Assembly (NCBI GenBank): GCA_002435755.1
Contig: DIYH01000002.1
Coordinates: 124,001-188,000, forward strand
Direction of reading: 5' to 3'
Length of the DNA stretch: 64,000 nucleotides
DNA from: Flammeovirgaceae bacterium UBA6059
GTDB lineage: Bacteria > Bacteroidota > Bacteroidia > Cytophagales > Cyclobacteriaceae
Shown: positions 36,665-45,261 of the stretch, piece by piece
Numbering within the stretch: position 1 is the stretch's first letter
Layout: each line of letters begins with the position of its first letter
Translations under genes and position numbers: made by a program
The notes under the pieces: model-generated
What the model was told of the DNA's origin: nothing
Database searches by the model: none
The model's input: the letters and a program-made list of their open reading frames with translations, nothing else

Positions 36665-38475
36665 AAGAGCTTGAAAAGAGCATTGATACGCTCGAAAAAG
36701 TAATTGCTCGTACTGAAAAGTATAAGAGCAAATTTTCCGAAGATCTAACAAAGATCAATTCTGCTACTAAATCAAGTGCTGAGAACCTTTTGGCCTATAT
36801 GGCACTCAGACGTAAGGACATTCGTAAGTTGCAAAGCTATCTGGGTAGTATTGGTGTATCAAGACTCGCGCGTGCAGAAAGTCACGTGATCCCGTCCATC
36901 AATGCCTTACTTAAGATCCTGTATTCCCTAAGAGATGGGCACAAGCTGAAACTGGATGAAGCGAAAGTCTCATTAAGTGGGGCAAAATCCAGTATCAAGG
37001 TCAACGCTGAAAACCTGTTTGGCAAAGTCAAAAAGAAAAGGTTTGTGAGGATCATGGTTACGATACCTACTACAGCAGCTTTCGATGGAGGGAAAACGAT
37101 CAGGGAATTTCTGGAAGCAGGAATGAATGTAGCACGGATCAATTGTGCCCATGATAGCCCGGAAGTATGGAAGATGATGATCACCAGCATTCGCAAGGAA
37201 TCAAAAGAACTTGGTATCCCATGCAAAATCACAATGGACCTAGCAGGACCGAAAATCAGAACGGGTGCATTGAAGCCGGGCCCTGCCGTACAGAAGGTAA
37301 AGCCTCTTCGAAACACTTGTGGAGAGGTATTGGAAGCGGGAACCTACACAGTAAGCATTTCAGACCAAGCCGAGTTTGCTCGCCTCGAAACCGAGGCAGA
37401 TTTAACACATGCAGATGAATTGAAGCTAAGGGATACCAGAGGAAAAAAACGGTCCTTCTTCATGCAACAGCAGGACGAAGAGCTGGTCATACTCAAGTCA
37501 AATCGAACGGTGTATCTCGAGAATAGCTGCACCGTAAAGATCTACGGTGGTGGTACAAAACTTGGCAAAGGAACCATCACGGGTATTTCTCCTACAGAAT
37601 CCGCCCTGTCATTGAAAGTGGGTGATCATCTGAGACTCACGCGTAACGATATCCCTGGAGAAAATGCCTCATTCGACGAGCACGGCCAGGTTGTTAATCC
37701 AGCTTTTGTATCGGTCACTCTTCCTCAAGTATTGGACGAGATCAAAATAGGAGAGCCCATCTTATTCGACGATGGCAAAATAGGAGGCATCATACGAGAG
37801 ACCCTACCGGATCACGCTACGATTGAGATCACATTTGCTCCTCCGGGGGCTAAGCTCAAAGCAGACAAAGGCATTAACTTCCCAGAGTCTCATTTTTCAT
37901 TTTCCGGACTTACCGTCAAGGATGAAGAGGATTTGACTTTTGTGACCAAGCATGCTGACATGGTCAACTTGTCATTTGTAAATGACGTTTCTGATCTCGA
38001 TAAGTTTTTTAATGCACTAAATGGTTTGAATGCACCTAAAAGATTTGGGCTCATTCTTAAGATAGAAACTCGTAGAGGTTTTATCAATCTACCCTCACTG
38101 CTTCTCAGGTCTATGGTACATTATCCTGTTGGGGTGATGATCGCTCGAGGTGACCTTGCTGTTGAATGCGGCTGGCATCAGCTGGCTGAAGTACAAGAAG
38201 AAATCAGGAGGATGTGTGAAGCGGCACATATACCTGTGATCTGGGCCACACAAGTATTAGAGGGGTTGGCAAAAAGAGGCCTTCCCAGTAGGGCTGAGAT
38301 CACTGATGTATCTGCAAGCCAACAGGCTGAGTGTGTAATGCTAAATAAGGGACCATATATGACCCAGACTATTAAAACACTGGATTATATCCTGACTCAA
38401 TTACAGGGATATGGCATCAAACAGACGCGGATATTGCCCTCCCTTAAGATGCCTCCGTCCTTTTGGGTAGATTAA
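36634..38475 (+). CDS. Atypical pyruvate-kinase-like protein
   Basis: A 613-aa protein. Residues 1-~130 form a helical, charged extension not found in classical pyruvate kinase. The barrel core follows: NVARINCAH with R168, MDLAGPKIRTG with D202, KGINFPE, the catalytic pair K477 and E479 in LKIETRRG, ARGDLAVE with D507, ATQ with T539, and PSRAEITDV. The core active-site residues are kept, but the K+-site Ser of NFSH is Ala here. An enlarged B-domain-like insertion spans about 215-420, and the C-terminal regulatory domain is missing. The substrate may be phosphoenolpyruvate or a relative. It is translationally linked to the phosphatase upstream. Confidence 0.85.
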   Translation: MAAAKHRPSIKELEKSIDTLEKVIARTEKYKSKFSEDLTKINSATKSSAENLLAYMALRRKDIRKLQSYLGSIGVSRLARAESHVIPSINALLKILYSLRDGHKLKLDEAKVSLSGAKSSIKVNAENLFGKVKKKRFVRIMVTIPTTAAFDGGKTIREFLEAGMNVARINCAHDSPEVWKMMITSIRKESKELGIPCKITMDLAGPKIRTGALKPGPAVQKVKPLRNTCGEVLEAGTYTVSISDQAEFARLETEADLTHADELKLRDTRGKKRSFFMQQQDEELVILKSNRTVYLENSCTVKIYGGGTKLGKGTITGISPTESALSLKVGDHLRLTRNDIPGENASFDEHGQVVNPAFVSVTLPQVLDEIKIGEPILFDDGKIGGIIRETLPDHATIEITFAPPGAKLKADKGINFPESHFSFSGLTVKDEEDLTFVTKHADMVNLSFVNDVSDLDKFFNALNGLNAPKRFGLILKIETRRGFINLPSLLLRSMVHYPVGVMIARGDLAVECGWHQLAEVQEEIRRMCEAAHIPVIWATQVLEGLAKRGLPSRAEITDVSASQQAECVMLNKGPYMTQTIKTLDYILTQLQGYGIKQTRILPSLKMPPSFWVD

Positions 38476-38579
38476 ACGTCACTGTCCTTTTCGTGATCGC
38501 TTACCACACTGTTCGGTACTACATAAGCGCATACGATTGCCGCAATGAACAGTACAATGATGAAGCCAAGCATTAACAT
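38472..38579 (-). CDS. Small single-helix membrane protein (35 aa)
   Basis: A very short gene encoding a hydrophobic helix (MLMLGFIIVLFIAAIVCAYV) followed by an acidic tail (VVSDHEKDSDV). It converges on the pyruvate-kinase-like gene, overlapping its stop codon by 4 bases. A near-perfect Bacteroidota promoter (38605-38637) ends about 25 bases upstream of its ATG, which makes it more likely to be real than most frames of this size. It resembles the 41-aa protein at 35795-35920 in topology but not clearly in sequence. No function is known. Confidence 0.55.
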   Translation of the reverse strand: MLMLGFIIVLFIAAIVCAYVVPNSVVSDHEKDSDV

Positions 38580-38604
38580 ATCGATCGAGTTTTTTATAGA
38601 GTCA

Positions 38605-38637
38605 CAAATATAGATTTGAATTCATCAAACAGGCAAA
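38605..38637 (-). promoter_or_regulatory. Bacteroidota-type promoter of the 35-aa gene
   Basis: On the minus strand, TATATTTG (38612-38605) matches TAnnTTTG, and TTTG (38637-38634) sits 21 bases upstream as the -33 element. This is the best two-part match to the Bacteroidota consensus that I found in the window. The predicted transcript starts near 38598, shortly before the ATG at 38579. Confidence 0.6.
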
Positions 38638-38746
38638 TTCGTGCGCAATTGTTCTTGATTAGTAGGCACAATACGGCACCTCGTAGAAAAGTAATCGAGT
38701 ATTTAGGGTGATTAACTTATTTTTCCTGAAACAATAACAAGTCGTT

Positions 38747-39157
38747 ATGGGAAACAAAAAATGGATCTTCGGCCATTCTCACAATCAAATTGCGGACCTC
38801 ATCTTAAGAATGTTTGCCGGGTTGTCTATGGCTTTTGGGCATGGCCTGGGTAAAGTGCCTCCGTCAGATGGTTTTATTAATATGCTGGATGGGCAAGGGT
38901 TGCCCATGGCCGTTGTTTTTGCCTGGGCAGCAGGCCTATCAGAATTCCTCGGTGGGTTGTTTGTAGCACTTGGGTTTGCGACGAGACCTGCAGCACTCTT
39001 TATGACCTTAACAATGGTTTATGCTGGTTTTATCCATCATTCAGATGATCCATTTTCCAATAAAGAAAAAGCCCTACTCTATGCTGCAATAGGTATATTC
39101 TATGTCATAAGGGGGGCTGGAAAATATAGCCTGGATCGCATGATCAGTAAAAAATGA
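38747..39157 (+). CDS. DoxX-family membrane protein
   Basis: A 136-aa protein with four hydrophobic helices. DoxX signatures are visible: LILRMFAGLSMAFGHGLGKV at the N-terminus and GLSEFLGGLFVALGFATRPAA in the middle. Family members are small quinone- or thiol-linked membrane proteins of poorly defined function. It overlaps the next gene by 4 bases (ATGA), so the acetoacetate-decarboxylase-like protein is its operon partner. Confidence 0.93.
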   Translation: MGNKKWIFGHSHNQIADLILRMFAGLSMAFGHGLGKVPPSDGFINMLDGQGLPMAVVFAWAAGLSEFLGGLFVALGFATRPAALFMTLTMVYAGFIHHSDDPFSNKEKALLYAAIGIFYVIRGAGKYSLDRMISKK

Positions 39158-39795
39158 CAAAGGGTAAAATCACCCCAGCACCCTGGGACCTAAGTGGCAT
39201 GGGCATCATGCATTTCTTTTGGGGCGCAAGGCGCATCGATACCTTTTCTGGTAAGGAAGTGTCAGGTCTGGGTGGTTTTATCATTGCACGATATGACACC
39301 AGCCCGGTCGGCCATTACAACGAGCTACTCTACATTCCGGGTAGGCATAAAATCAATGGCAAGTCCTCTTTTTTTATAAGTAAGATCTATGTTGATAGTC
39401 AAGACAGTGTGGTAAGTGGTCAGGCGAATTGGGGTATCCCAAAAGAATTGGCAGAAATCGACATAGAAGAAGGCAAAGGGAAAGTCTCAGTGAAGGCCAA
39501 AATTAATGGTCATTCTTTTTTTGAGGCTAGTATTGCGTCTGGAGGCTTTTCATTTCCGATTACTACCAAGATCATTCCAATTCCATTACATCAGGATTGG
39601 CAAGGGTCCTACTACTATACCAAGTTCGTCGGAAATGGGAAGGGTCGTTTTGGAAGTCTTCAGCTGTCCAATGTAGATGGAAGTCTTTTTGCTGATACTG
39701 CTGAGTTTAGATCTCTTTCAACGATAATCGTCGACCCTTTTAAGCTCACTTTTCCATTGGCTGAAACCAAAAGTCATGATTTAACAATTTTGTAA
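39154..39795 (+). CDS. Acetoacetate decarboxylase-like protein
   Basis: A 213-aa protein of the ADC-like fold. NELLYIPG, KIYVDSQDS and GQANWGIPKELAEID match the region around the catalytic lysine of acetoacetate decarboxylase. The aligned Schiff-base lysine is K97, but the second lysine, which lowers its pKa in the clostridial enzyme, is E98 here. True decarboxylase activity is therefore doubtful. ADC-like proteins also act as hydratases or aldolases. It forms a two-gene operon with DoxX. Confidence 0.8.
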   Translation: MTKGKITPAPWDLSGMGIMHFFWGARRIDTFSGKEVSGLGGFIIARYDTSPVGHYNELLYIPGRHKINGKSSFFISKIYVDSQDSVVSGQANWGIPKELAEIDIEEGKGKVSVKAKINGHSFFEASIASGGFSFPITTKIIPIPLHQDWQGSYYYTKFVGNGKGRFGSLQLSNVDGSLFADTAEFRSLSTIIVDPFKLTFPLAETKSHDLTIL

Positions 39796-39849
39796 TAATC
39801 AAAAGGTCATATTACCGCGTTTTATTTAGTGTAGAAAAATATAAACGCC

Positions 39850-40017
39850 ATGACACAAGAATTACAGAACTCGATTGCCTTTCTCGATGAGCATGAGAAA
39901 CAAGTGGTACTGAACTTTATTACTACACTTAACCCCCAGCACAACATCACTCGACGTGAACACTATAGAAGAGAGGCAATGCGCGAGATCAGACAGGCAT
40001 TGGAGAGGCAAAAATAA
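39850..40017 (+). CDS. Hypothetical small protein (55 aa)
   Basis: A soluble, strongly charged small protein, MTQELQNSIAFLDEHEKQ at the start and ending in a basic helix (RREHYRREAMREIRQALERQK). It looks like two amphipathic helices with no cysteines or membrane segment. The start follows a 54-base gap after the ADC-like gene on the same strand, and the end is 10 bases from the converging RCK channel gene. Codon use is protein-like, but no homologue is recognised. Confidence 0.5.
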   Translation: MTQELQNSIAFLDEHEKQVVLNFITTLNPQHNITRREHYRREAMREIRQALERQK

Positions 40018-40027
40018 ACCCGGAAAA

Positions 40028-41920
40028 CTAGTCCTCAGATAGTACGATAATCATATCTCCAGGACTAAAATCGATCATTTCTGTTTTTTTAGGGTTGACC
40101 ACCACACCATAGCCTTCTTCGGCATTTTTTGCATCGGCAATAATCCTATAACCGATAGCAACTTCATCTTTTCTGGCGGCTGATTCCAGGATAGTGTAGA
40201 AGTTCACCGGCTGCTCCAGCGTCACGTAATTCTCGACTGGCTTAATATAGATTTCCGAGCCGTCCGCGTCAAATAGATCTTCAAATACCCTCATCAGATA
40301 TTTGTTCTCCGACACCTGGCTCATCAGGAGGCTTAATAGTTTATCACTTACAATAAAATCGTCAGCACTTGTGATATCAGCAAGTTGACGGTTTCTCATG
40401 TCCAGCATCTCACTTACTATTTTGAGTCGCTTGGTCTTATCAGAAATACTTCTAAGGTGAAGTAGTGTGATCAAAGTCTGTGCGTCGGCCTCCTGAATAG
40501 GGAAGTACTCTTGATAGCAAAGCAATATGATATAGTCATACTGCGGCATGTTCATCTCCTCAAGCGTATCACGATCGGTAGTGTCAGTCACTTCAAATTC
40601 AATGGAAATGTTTTGGAGAGTCTCTGCTACTCTCCTTAGTACATGCTTGGCATCATCAAACTTAGAAACAACCTTGACGATTGAACCTGGTGCTACGTAG
40701 TTGTCTAATTCTCTTATAATATGACGGGCTCTCGCATTCCATCCAACTATCAGGATTTTCTCCTTGTCGAATTTGGTAGGTGGGGAGTCCTGAATGCGAT
40801 GCTCTTGGATCTCAAGTTGTGAGCCTGCATTGGCGATCAGTGTATCATCATCTTCAGTAATACCAATGACCCGATCTCCTGCTTGCATAATCGTGTTCAT
40901 CGGAGGGTTGATCTCCACAGTATTGTCTGCATACTGGATACCCATGATAGCCGAATCTTCAAATGCGAAAATCACTTCTCTGAAGCTCTTACCTACCAAT
41001 GTAGGCTCCTCCACAAAATAGATTTCATCACCACCAAAGTCCATTAACTCGATATAGACTACACTTAAGCCTGGCTGACGGCTGGTTTGCACCATTATCT
41101 TAGAGACAAAATCGTCAGACAAGATGAGTTCGACTTCATCCTTACCTACCATTTTAGCAACATCCCAGTTCTTTTTGCTCTCAATTTCAGCTGTGATGTG
41201 GTAAGGTTTTTCCCTGCGCTTAGGGTTGGTGACAATTGCCACTATCGTTTTGATGATCTGCGAGTCAGAGTTTTCATTGTCTTTATCAACAATGATGATC
41301 GATTTCGAGTCGTGGAGGTTCGTGATATTAATATCATCCACGTCGATCGGATTACCCGTCCTGCAAATCACCTTGGTATTACCCGTATCACCAATCTTAT
41401 CGCGGATCTCATCCTCCATTTCCACCTTGTCCTTATCTGCCAGGATGACAATACTGCCATACTTCTGGTTCTCGTTGGCAATTACGATCTCCGGAATGAT
41501 GGTGAATATCTTGGATGACCAACCTAGGATGATCACATGATTATCTTCTAACACAAACGAACGACCCTTCCTGAGTTCTTCGATTTTATCCATGATACCG
41601 TTAGATATCAAACCAATCAGAGTAGACATTACAACGATACCTATCAGGGTAACACAAAGCATAAAAACCCTGTAGCCCCAATACTCTTCAGCACCACCGA
41701 TGACGCCAGGATCAAGTATATGAATAGTATTAGTCCAAATAGTCGAAACAAAAGATTCTTGAGGATTTGGGCTTAAGCCAACTACCCATACCACTACTGC
41801 AAAAATCAAGATGACCACCAATGAGAGTATTCCCAACCAGGATATCAATGAGGCACTACCTCTAGCTATGAAATTATCAAATTGATATTTTGCTCGGACT
41901 TTAAATGGAACCTTTTTCAT
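40028..41920 (-). CDS. CASTOR/POLLUX-like RCK ion channel
   Basis: A 630-aa membrane protein. Two hydrophobic segments (about 25-50 and 85-112) flank a pore-like stretch. A long cytosolic part with two RCK/TrkA-N-like units follows; the first begins DNHVIILGWSSK and the second EKILIVGWNARARHI. The closest named family is CASTOR/POLLUX, the plant nuclear and bacterial cation channels with RCK domains. It likely conducts or controls K+ or other cations in the inner membrane. It converges on the 55-aa gene and is divergent from the TAXI-like gene. Confidence 0.88.
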   Translation of the reverse strand: MKKVPFKVRAKYQFDNFIARGSASLISWLGILSLVVILIFAVVVWVVGLSPNPQESFVSTIWTNTIHILDPGVIGGAEEYWGYRVFMLCVTLIGIVVMSTLIGLISNGIMDKIEELRKGRSFVLEDNHVIILGWSSKIFTIIPEIVIANENQKYGSIVILADKDKVEMEDEIRDKIGDTGNTKVICRTGNPIDVDDINITNLHDSKSIIIVDKDNENSDSQIIKTIVAIVTNPKRREKPYHITAEIESKKNWDVAKMVGKDEVELILSDDFVSKIMVQTSRQPGLSVVYIELMDFGGDEIYFVEEPTLVGKSFREVIFAFEDSAIMGIQYADNTVEINPPMNTIMQAGDRVIGITEDDDTLIANAGSQLEIQEHRIQDSPPTKFDKEKILIVGWNARARHIIRELDNYVAPGSIVKVVSKFDDAKHVLRRVAETLQNISIEFEVTDTTDRDTLEEMNMPQYDYIILLCYQEYFPIQEADAQTLITLLHLRSISDKTKRLKIVSEMLDMRNRQLADITSADDFIVSDKLLSLLMSQVSENKYLMRVFEDLFDADGSEIYIKPVENYVTLEQPVNFYTILESAARKDEVAIGYRIIADAKNAEEGYGVVVNPKKTEMIDFSPGDMIIVLSED

Positions 41921-41950
41921 CCAGGTTTAAGTGTTTAATTTGGCTGGTAA

Positions 41951-41958
41951 CAAAAATA
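41951..41958 (-). promoter_or_regulatory. -7 promoter box of the RCK channel gene
   Basis: TATTTTTG on the minus strand matches TAnnTTTG and lies 31 bases from the ATG at 41920. The -33 element is weak. Confidence 0.4.
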
Positions 41959-42154
41959 GCAGCCTCAAGGGATATAAACAGATATTGAAATATTAATAAT
42001 ACCTCAGGAGGTCCAGTAGCAGATTGTATTGGTGCAATTTAAGCTCTTTTTGCCATATTGACCATTGTCATCTGTTTGACACAGAGCATACTACGCACAT
42101 CTCTCATTATTGGTCTTGCGTGATAACCGTCTAGTTACCCAACAATTAATAAAA

Positions 42155-43393
42155 TTGAAAAATCTAGTTTACATCGTTTTAGCAGTACTCCTGTTTACAA
42201 GTTGTCAGGAGAAACAAAAACTGCGCGTGATCTACACAGTAGATGAGCCTATCGGTGAAATCGTCAAGTCATTTGAGGCACAAATGGAAAAGAGCCTTGG
42301 CTATGATGTCGAATTGATCATCGGAGAAGGATCGCATAGCAATATTGATAGTCTTGAAGCCGGTACGGCCGACATTACTATCGTCGAAAACAGTATCTCT
42401 TATCAGTCAGAGCGAGGCATTAATGCCATTGTTCCTTTTTATCCACAGGTACTACATATTTTTTACTTAGGTGATACGGCAGCTACTACCGTGGAAGAGC
42501 TCTTTTATGGGAAAAAAGTATTCATCGGGCAGCCGGGCACAGCCACCTTTGAGTTTTTGATGGAGCTTTTTAATATTCTCGATGTTGATACCTCCAAGTT
42601 CACAATTACCCAAAACATCTTCGAAAATGAAGTGTTTTGTGGCTTCACTGATATCGTCAATGAAGAATATCTGGCGGGACTTGAAGGCTACCGTTTATTT
42701 AGCTTTGACAATATTGCACAGTTTGGTAGAGGGTCTTTAGCTGAAGCCATTAGCCTGAAATTCCCTCAAATGAAGCCATTCATTATTCCGCAGCGGACTT
42801 ACGGTTCACTGACCGAACAAGCTGTAGTCACGATTGCTACCGACGCAGTATTGGTCGCCCGAGGTGATCTCGAAGAAGACCTTATCTACAATATCACCAA
42901 GACGATCTTCCAGCATAAAGAACGGTTTACCTCTATCAGCCCATTGATTTACCTTGATTTGAAGGAAAACTTTGATCGTACCCGGCTCAACTTCCCTCTT
43001 CATAACGGGGCAAGGATTTATCTGGATCGGGACGAACCCACGATCTTCGAGCGATATGCTGAATTGATTGGTGTAGTGTTTTCCATCCTGGTAACACTCG
43101 TTTCCAGCGGCTTTTATCTATCGAAATGGCAGGCCCAACGAAAGAAAGACCGGGTGGACATATTCTATCAGGATATCATGGATATCAAAAATGAACTCAC
43201 TGGACTCAGTAGTACTGCACAAGTAGCTCAACGAATCAAAAAGCTTAAAGAGTCTCAGAACAAGGCCTTTAAAATGCTTATTGATGAAGAGTTGAAAGCA
43301 GATGAGAGTTTCAGGATCTACATGGAGCTATCTAAAGAGACTATCCAGGAGCTGACTGCTCGCTATAAAAGATTGAAAACCTCGGGCAGTTAA
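42155..43393 (+). CDS. Membrane-tethered TAXI-family solute-binding protein
   Basis: A 412-aa protein from a TTG at 42155, which begins a lipoprotein signal (MKNLVYIVLAVLLFTSC). Residues ~25-300 have the TAXI (TRAP-associated extracytoplasmic immunogenic) receptor pattern, EGSHSNIDSLEAGTADITIVEN. Unlike typical receptors it then has a transmembrane helix (YAELIGVVFSILVTLVSSGFY) and a ~75-residue C-terminal coiled coil (KKDRVDIFYQDIMDIKNEL). No TRAP permease is encoded here. With both a lipid anchor and a helix, the binding domain would be periplasmic and the coiled coil cytoplasmic, so a sensor or signalling role is possible. A TTG at 42110 is the alternative start. Confidence 0.8.
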   Translation: MKNLVYIVLAVLLFTSCQEKQKLRVIYTVDEPIGEIVKSFEAQMEKSLGYDVELIIGEGSHSNIDSLEAGTADITIVENSISYQSERGINAIVPFYPQVLHIFYLGDTAATTVEELFYGKKVFIGQPGTATFEFLMELFNILDVDTSKFTITQNIFENEVFCGFTDIVNEEYLAGLEGYRLFSFDNIAQFGRGSLAEAISLKFPQMKPFIIPQRTYGSLTEQAVVTIATDAVLVARGDLEEDLIYNITKTIFQHKERFTSISPLIYLDLKENFDRTRLNFPLHNGARIYLDRDEPTIFERYAELIGVVFSILVTLVSSGFYLSKWQAQRKKDRVDIFYQDIMDIKNELTGLSSTAQVAQRIKKLKESQNKAFKMLIDEELKADESFRIYMELSKETIQELTARYKRLKTSGS

Positions 43394-45261
43394 TCGCTAC
43401 TATCTTCCCGGGTAGGCTTCACACTGCTCCATAGGTGATCATCATCTTCAAGCCTGCCGGAGCGCAAGTCTGCCTGTAGAAGCGCCTCTTGCTGAGCGAT
43501 TTCGAGCCTTACTCTATTGATGTACTCTTCACTATTGAGACTTTGTTCTACCAACCTTCGCATACTCTGCTCGTCATATTTGATGAAATTCTGAGCCTGA
43601 CGATACAGCGTATGCTTACGCCTACCGAGCATCTGTAATACATCACAAGCCAGGCGCACTGAGGTATCAATTGATTCTCGATAGATGTTCTCCACACCTA
43701 ATTTTAGCAACTCATAGGCATCTATCCTGCTTTTAGCACGGATAACTAACTTAAGATGTGGATAATGCTTCTGTAAAGTTTCGACGAGCCGAAGGCTAGC
43801 TTCAGGATCATCGATTGCTGAAATCAATATCTGGGCTTGCTCAACTCCCGCCGACTCCAGGAGATCTTCTCGTGTAGCATCTCCATAATAGACTTCAAAA
43901 CCCATTTTTCTCAGTAGATCTACTCGATTGGAGTCATGATCCAGGATAGTAGGCTCCACACCATTTGCGCGCAAGAACCTTCCAACCGTGCTACCAAAAT
44001 GTCCAAAACCTACTAGGATAATCGGTTTGTGTTTTCCTATGTGATCAGGAGGCCTTTCTTCAGACTCCTTGGTACCTACCCTGGGAAGTATGATCCTTTC
44101 ATTTACGATAGCCAGTATTGGAGATACTGTCATACTGATCGCAGTGACCACCAACAGCAGGTCCAGCAAATCACGATCTACTATGCCAAGTTGATTGGCA
44201 AAGCCAAGTAACACAAACGCAAACTCACCGATCTGACTCAGGCCTATTGCAAATAATAGGTTCTGATCCGTTGACAGTTTGAAGAACCTGCCCACTAGTA
44301 GTAAAACCAACGCCTTCAACGCTATAACTCCAATGACCAGTCCTGCCACAAGGTCAGGGGATTGACCAATGACCAAAAAGTTAATAGAAGCACCTACAGC
44401 TATAAAGAAAAGACCTAGCAGCAAACCTTTGAAAGGTTCAAGGTTGCTTTCAAGCTCGTGCTTAAACTCACTATTCGCAAGAACCACACCTCCAAGAAAT
44501 GCTCCGAGCGCCGGACTCAGACCGACTAGCTCCATGAGATAAGCAATGGCAATCACTATGAGTAATGCAGAGGCCGAAAACAGTTCTCTAAGCCGGGTAT
44601 TTGCCACAAGCCGTAGTACAGGTACGAAAAAGTAACGGCCAGCAAGGATGACTAGCACAACAGAAAGCAGTACCGCCAGGGTCTGAAAACCCAAAGGTAA
44701 GTTTTCAAGAAAAGAACCGTGACCATCACTGACGTCAGAAGCACTACTGGAAAACAGGGGGAGCAGAGCCAACATGGGGATCACAGCAATATCCTGAAAA
44801 AGCAAAACCGAGAAAGAAGACTGGCCATAAGACGTCTCCATAAGACCCTTTTCTTTGAGTGTCTGCAGTACGATTGCCGTAGAAGAAAGCGAAAATGCCA
44901 TACCCACAGCAAGAGCAGTTGGCCATTCTAGCTCTGTGACATAGGCGATGGCAAACACTATAACGATGGTTAGCCCTACCTGGAAGCCACCCATGCCGAG
45001 GATAGACTTCCTCATATTCCAGAAGTTCTTCGGTTCGATCTCCAGACCGATAAGGAAGAGCATCATGACCACTCCAAATTCTGCAAAATGGAGAATGTCT
45101 TCTCCCTCCTCACCGATGAAACCAAGAAGATATGGACCTATAAGTATGCCTGCAAGCAGATAGCCTAGCACAGAGCTGAGCCCAAAACGCTTCGCAAGAG
45201 GAACACATACTACGGCAGCAGTCAAATAAACCACGGCTTGAAATAGAAAATCACCACTCAT
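43390..45261 (-). CDS. CPA2 cation:proton antiporter with TrkA-N domain (KefB/KefC-type)
   Basis: A 623-aa monovalent cation:proton antiporter-2. About 12 hydrophobic segments fill residues 1-385 (FGLSSVLGYLLAGILIGP, FLIGLEIEPKNFW, GFQVGLTIV). A Rossmann TrkA-N domain follows with GFGHFGSTVGRFL and a conserved DHD after it. The C-terminus carries a charged tail. KefC-type systems exchange K+ for H+ and are gated by glutathione adducts. The ATG overlaps the stop of a KefF-like flavoprotein gene, which strongly supports a KefF-KefC pair. The 3' end overlaps the converging TAXI gene by 4 bases. Confidence 0.93.
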   Translation of the reverse strand: MSGDFLFQAVVYLTAAVVCVPLAKRFGLSSVLGYLLAGILIGPYLLGFIGEEGEDILHFAEFGVVMMLFLIGLEIEPKNFWNMRKSILGMGGFQVGLTIVIVFAIAYVTELEWPTALAVGMAFSLSSTAIVLQTLKEKGLMETSYGQSSFSVLLFQDIAVIPMLALLPLFSSSASDVSDGHGSFLENLPLGFQTLAVLLSVVLVILAGRYFFVPVLRLVANTRLRELFSASALLIVIAIAYLMELVGLSPALGAFLGGVVLANSEFKHELESNLEPFKGLLLGLFFIAVGASINFLVIGQSPDLVAGLVIGVIALKALVLLLVGRFFKLSTDQNLLFAIGLSQIGEFAFVLLGFANQLGIVDRDLLDLLLVVTAISMTVSPILAIVNERIILPRVGTKESEERPPDHIGKHKPIILVGFGHFGSTVGRFLRANGVEPTILDHDSNRVDLLRKMGFEVYYGDATREDLLESAGVEQAQILISAIDDPEASLRLVETLQKHYPHLKLVIRAKSRIDAYELLKLGVENIYRESIDTSVRLACDVLQMLGRRKHTLYRQAQNFIKYDEQSMRRLVEQSLNSEEYINRVRLEIAQQEALLQADLRSGRLEDDDHLWSSVKPTREDSSD

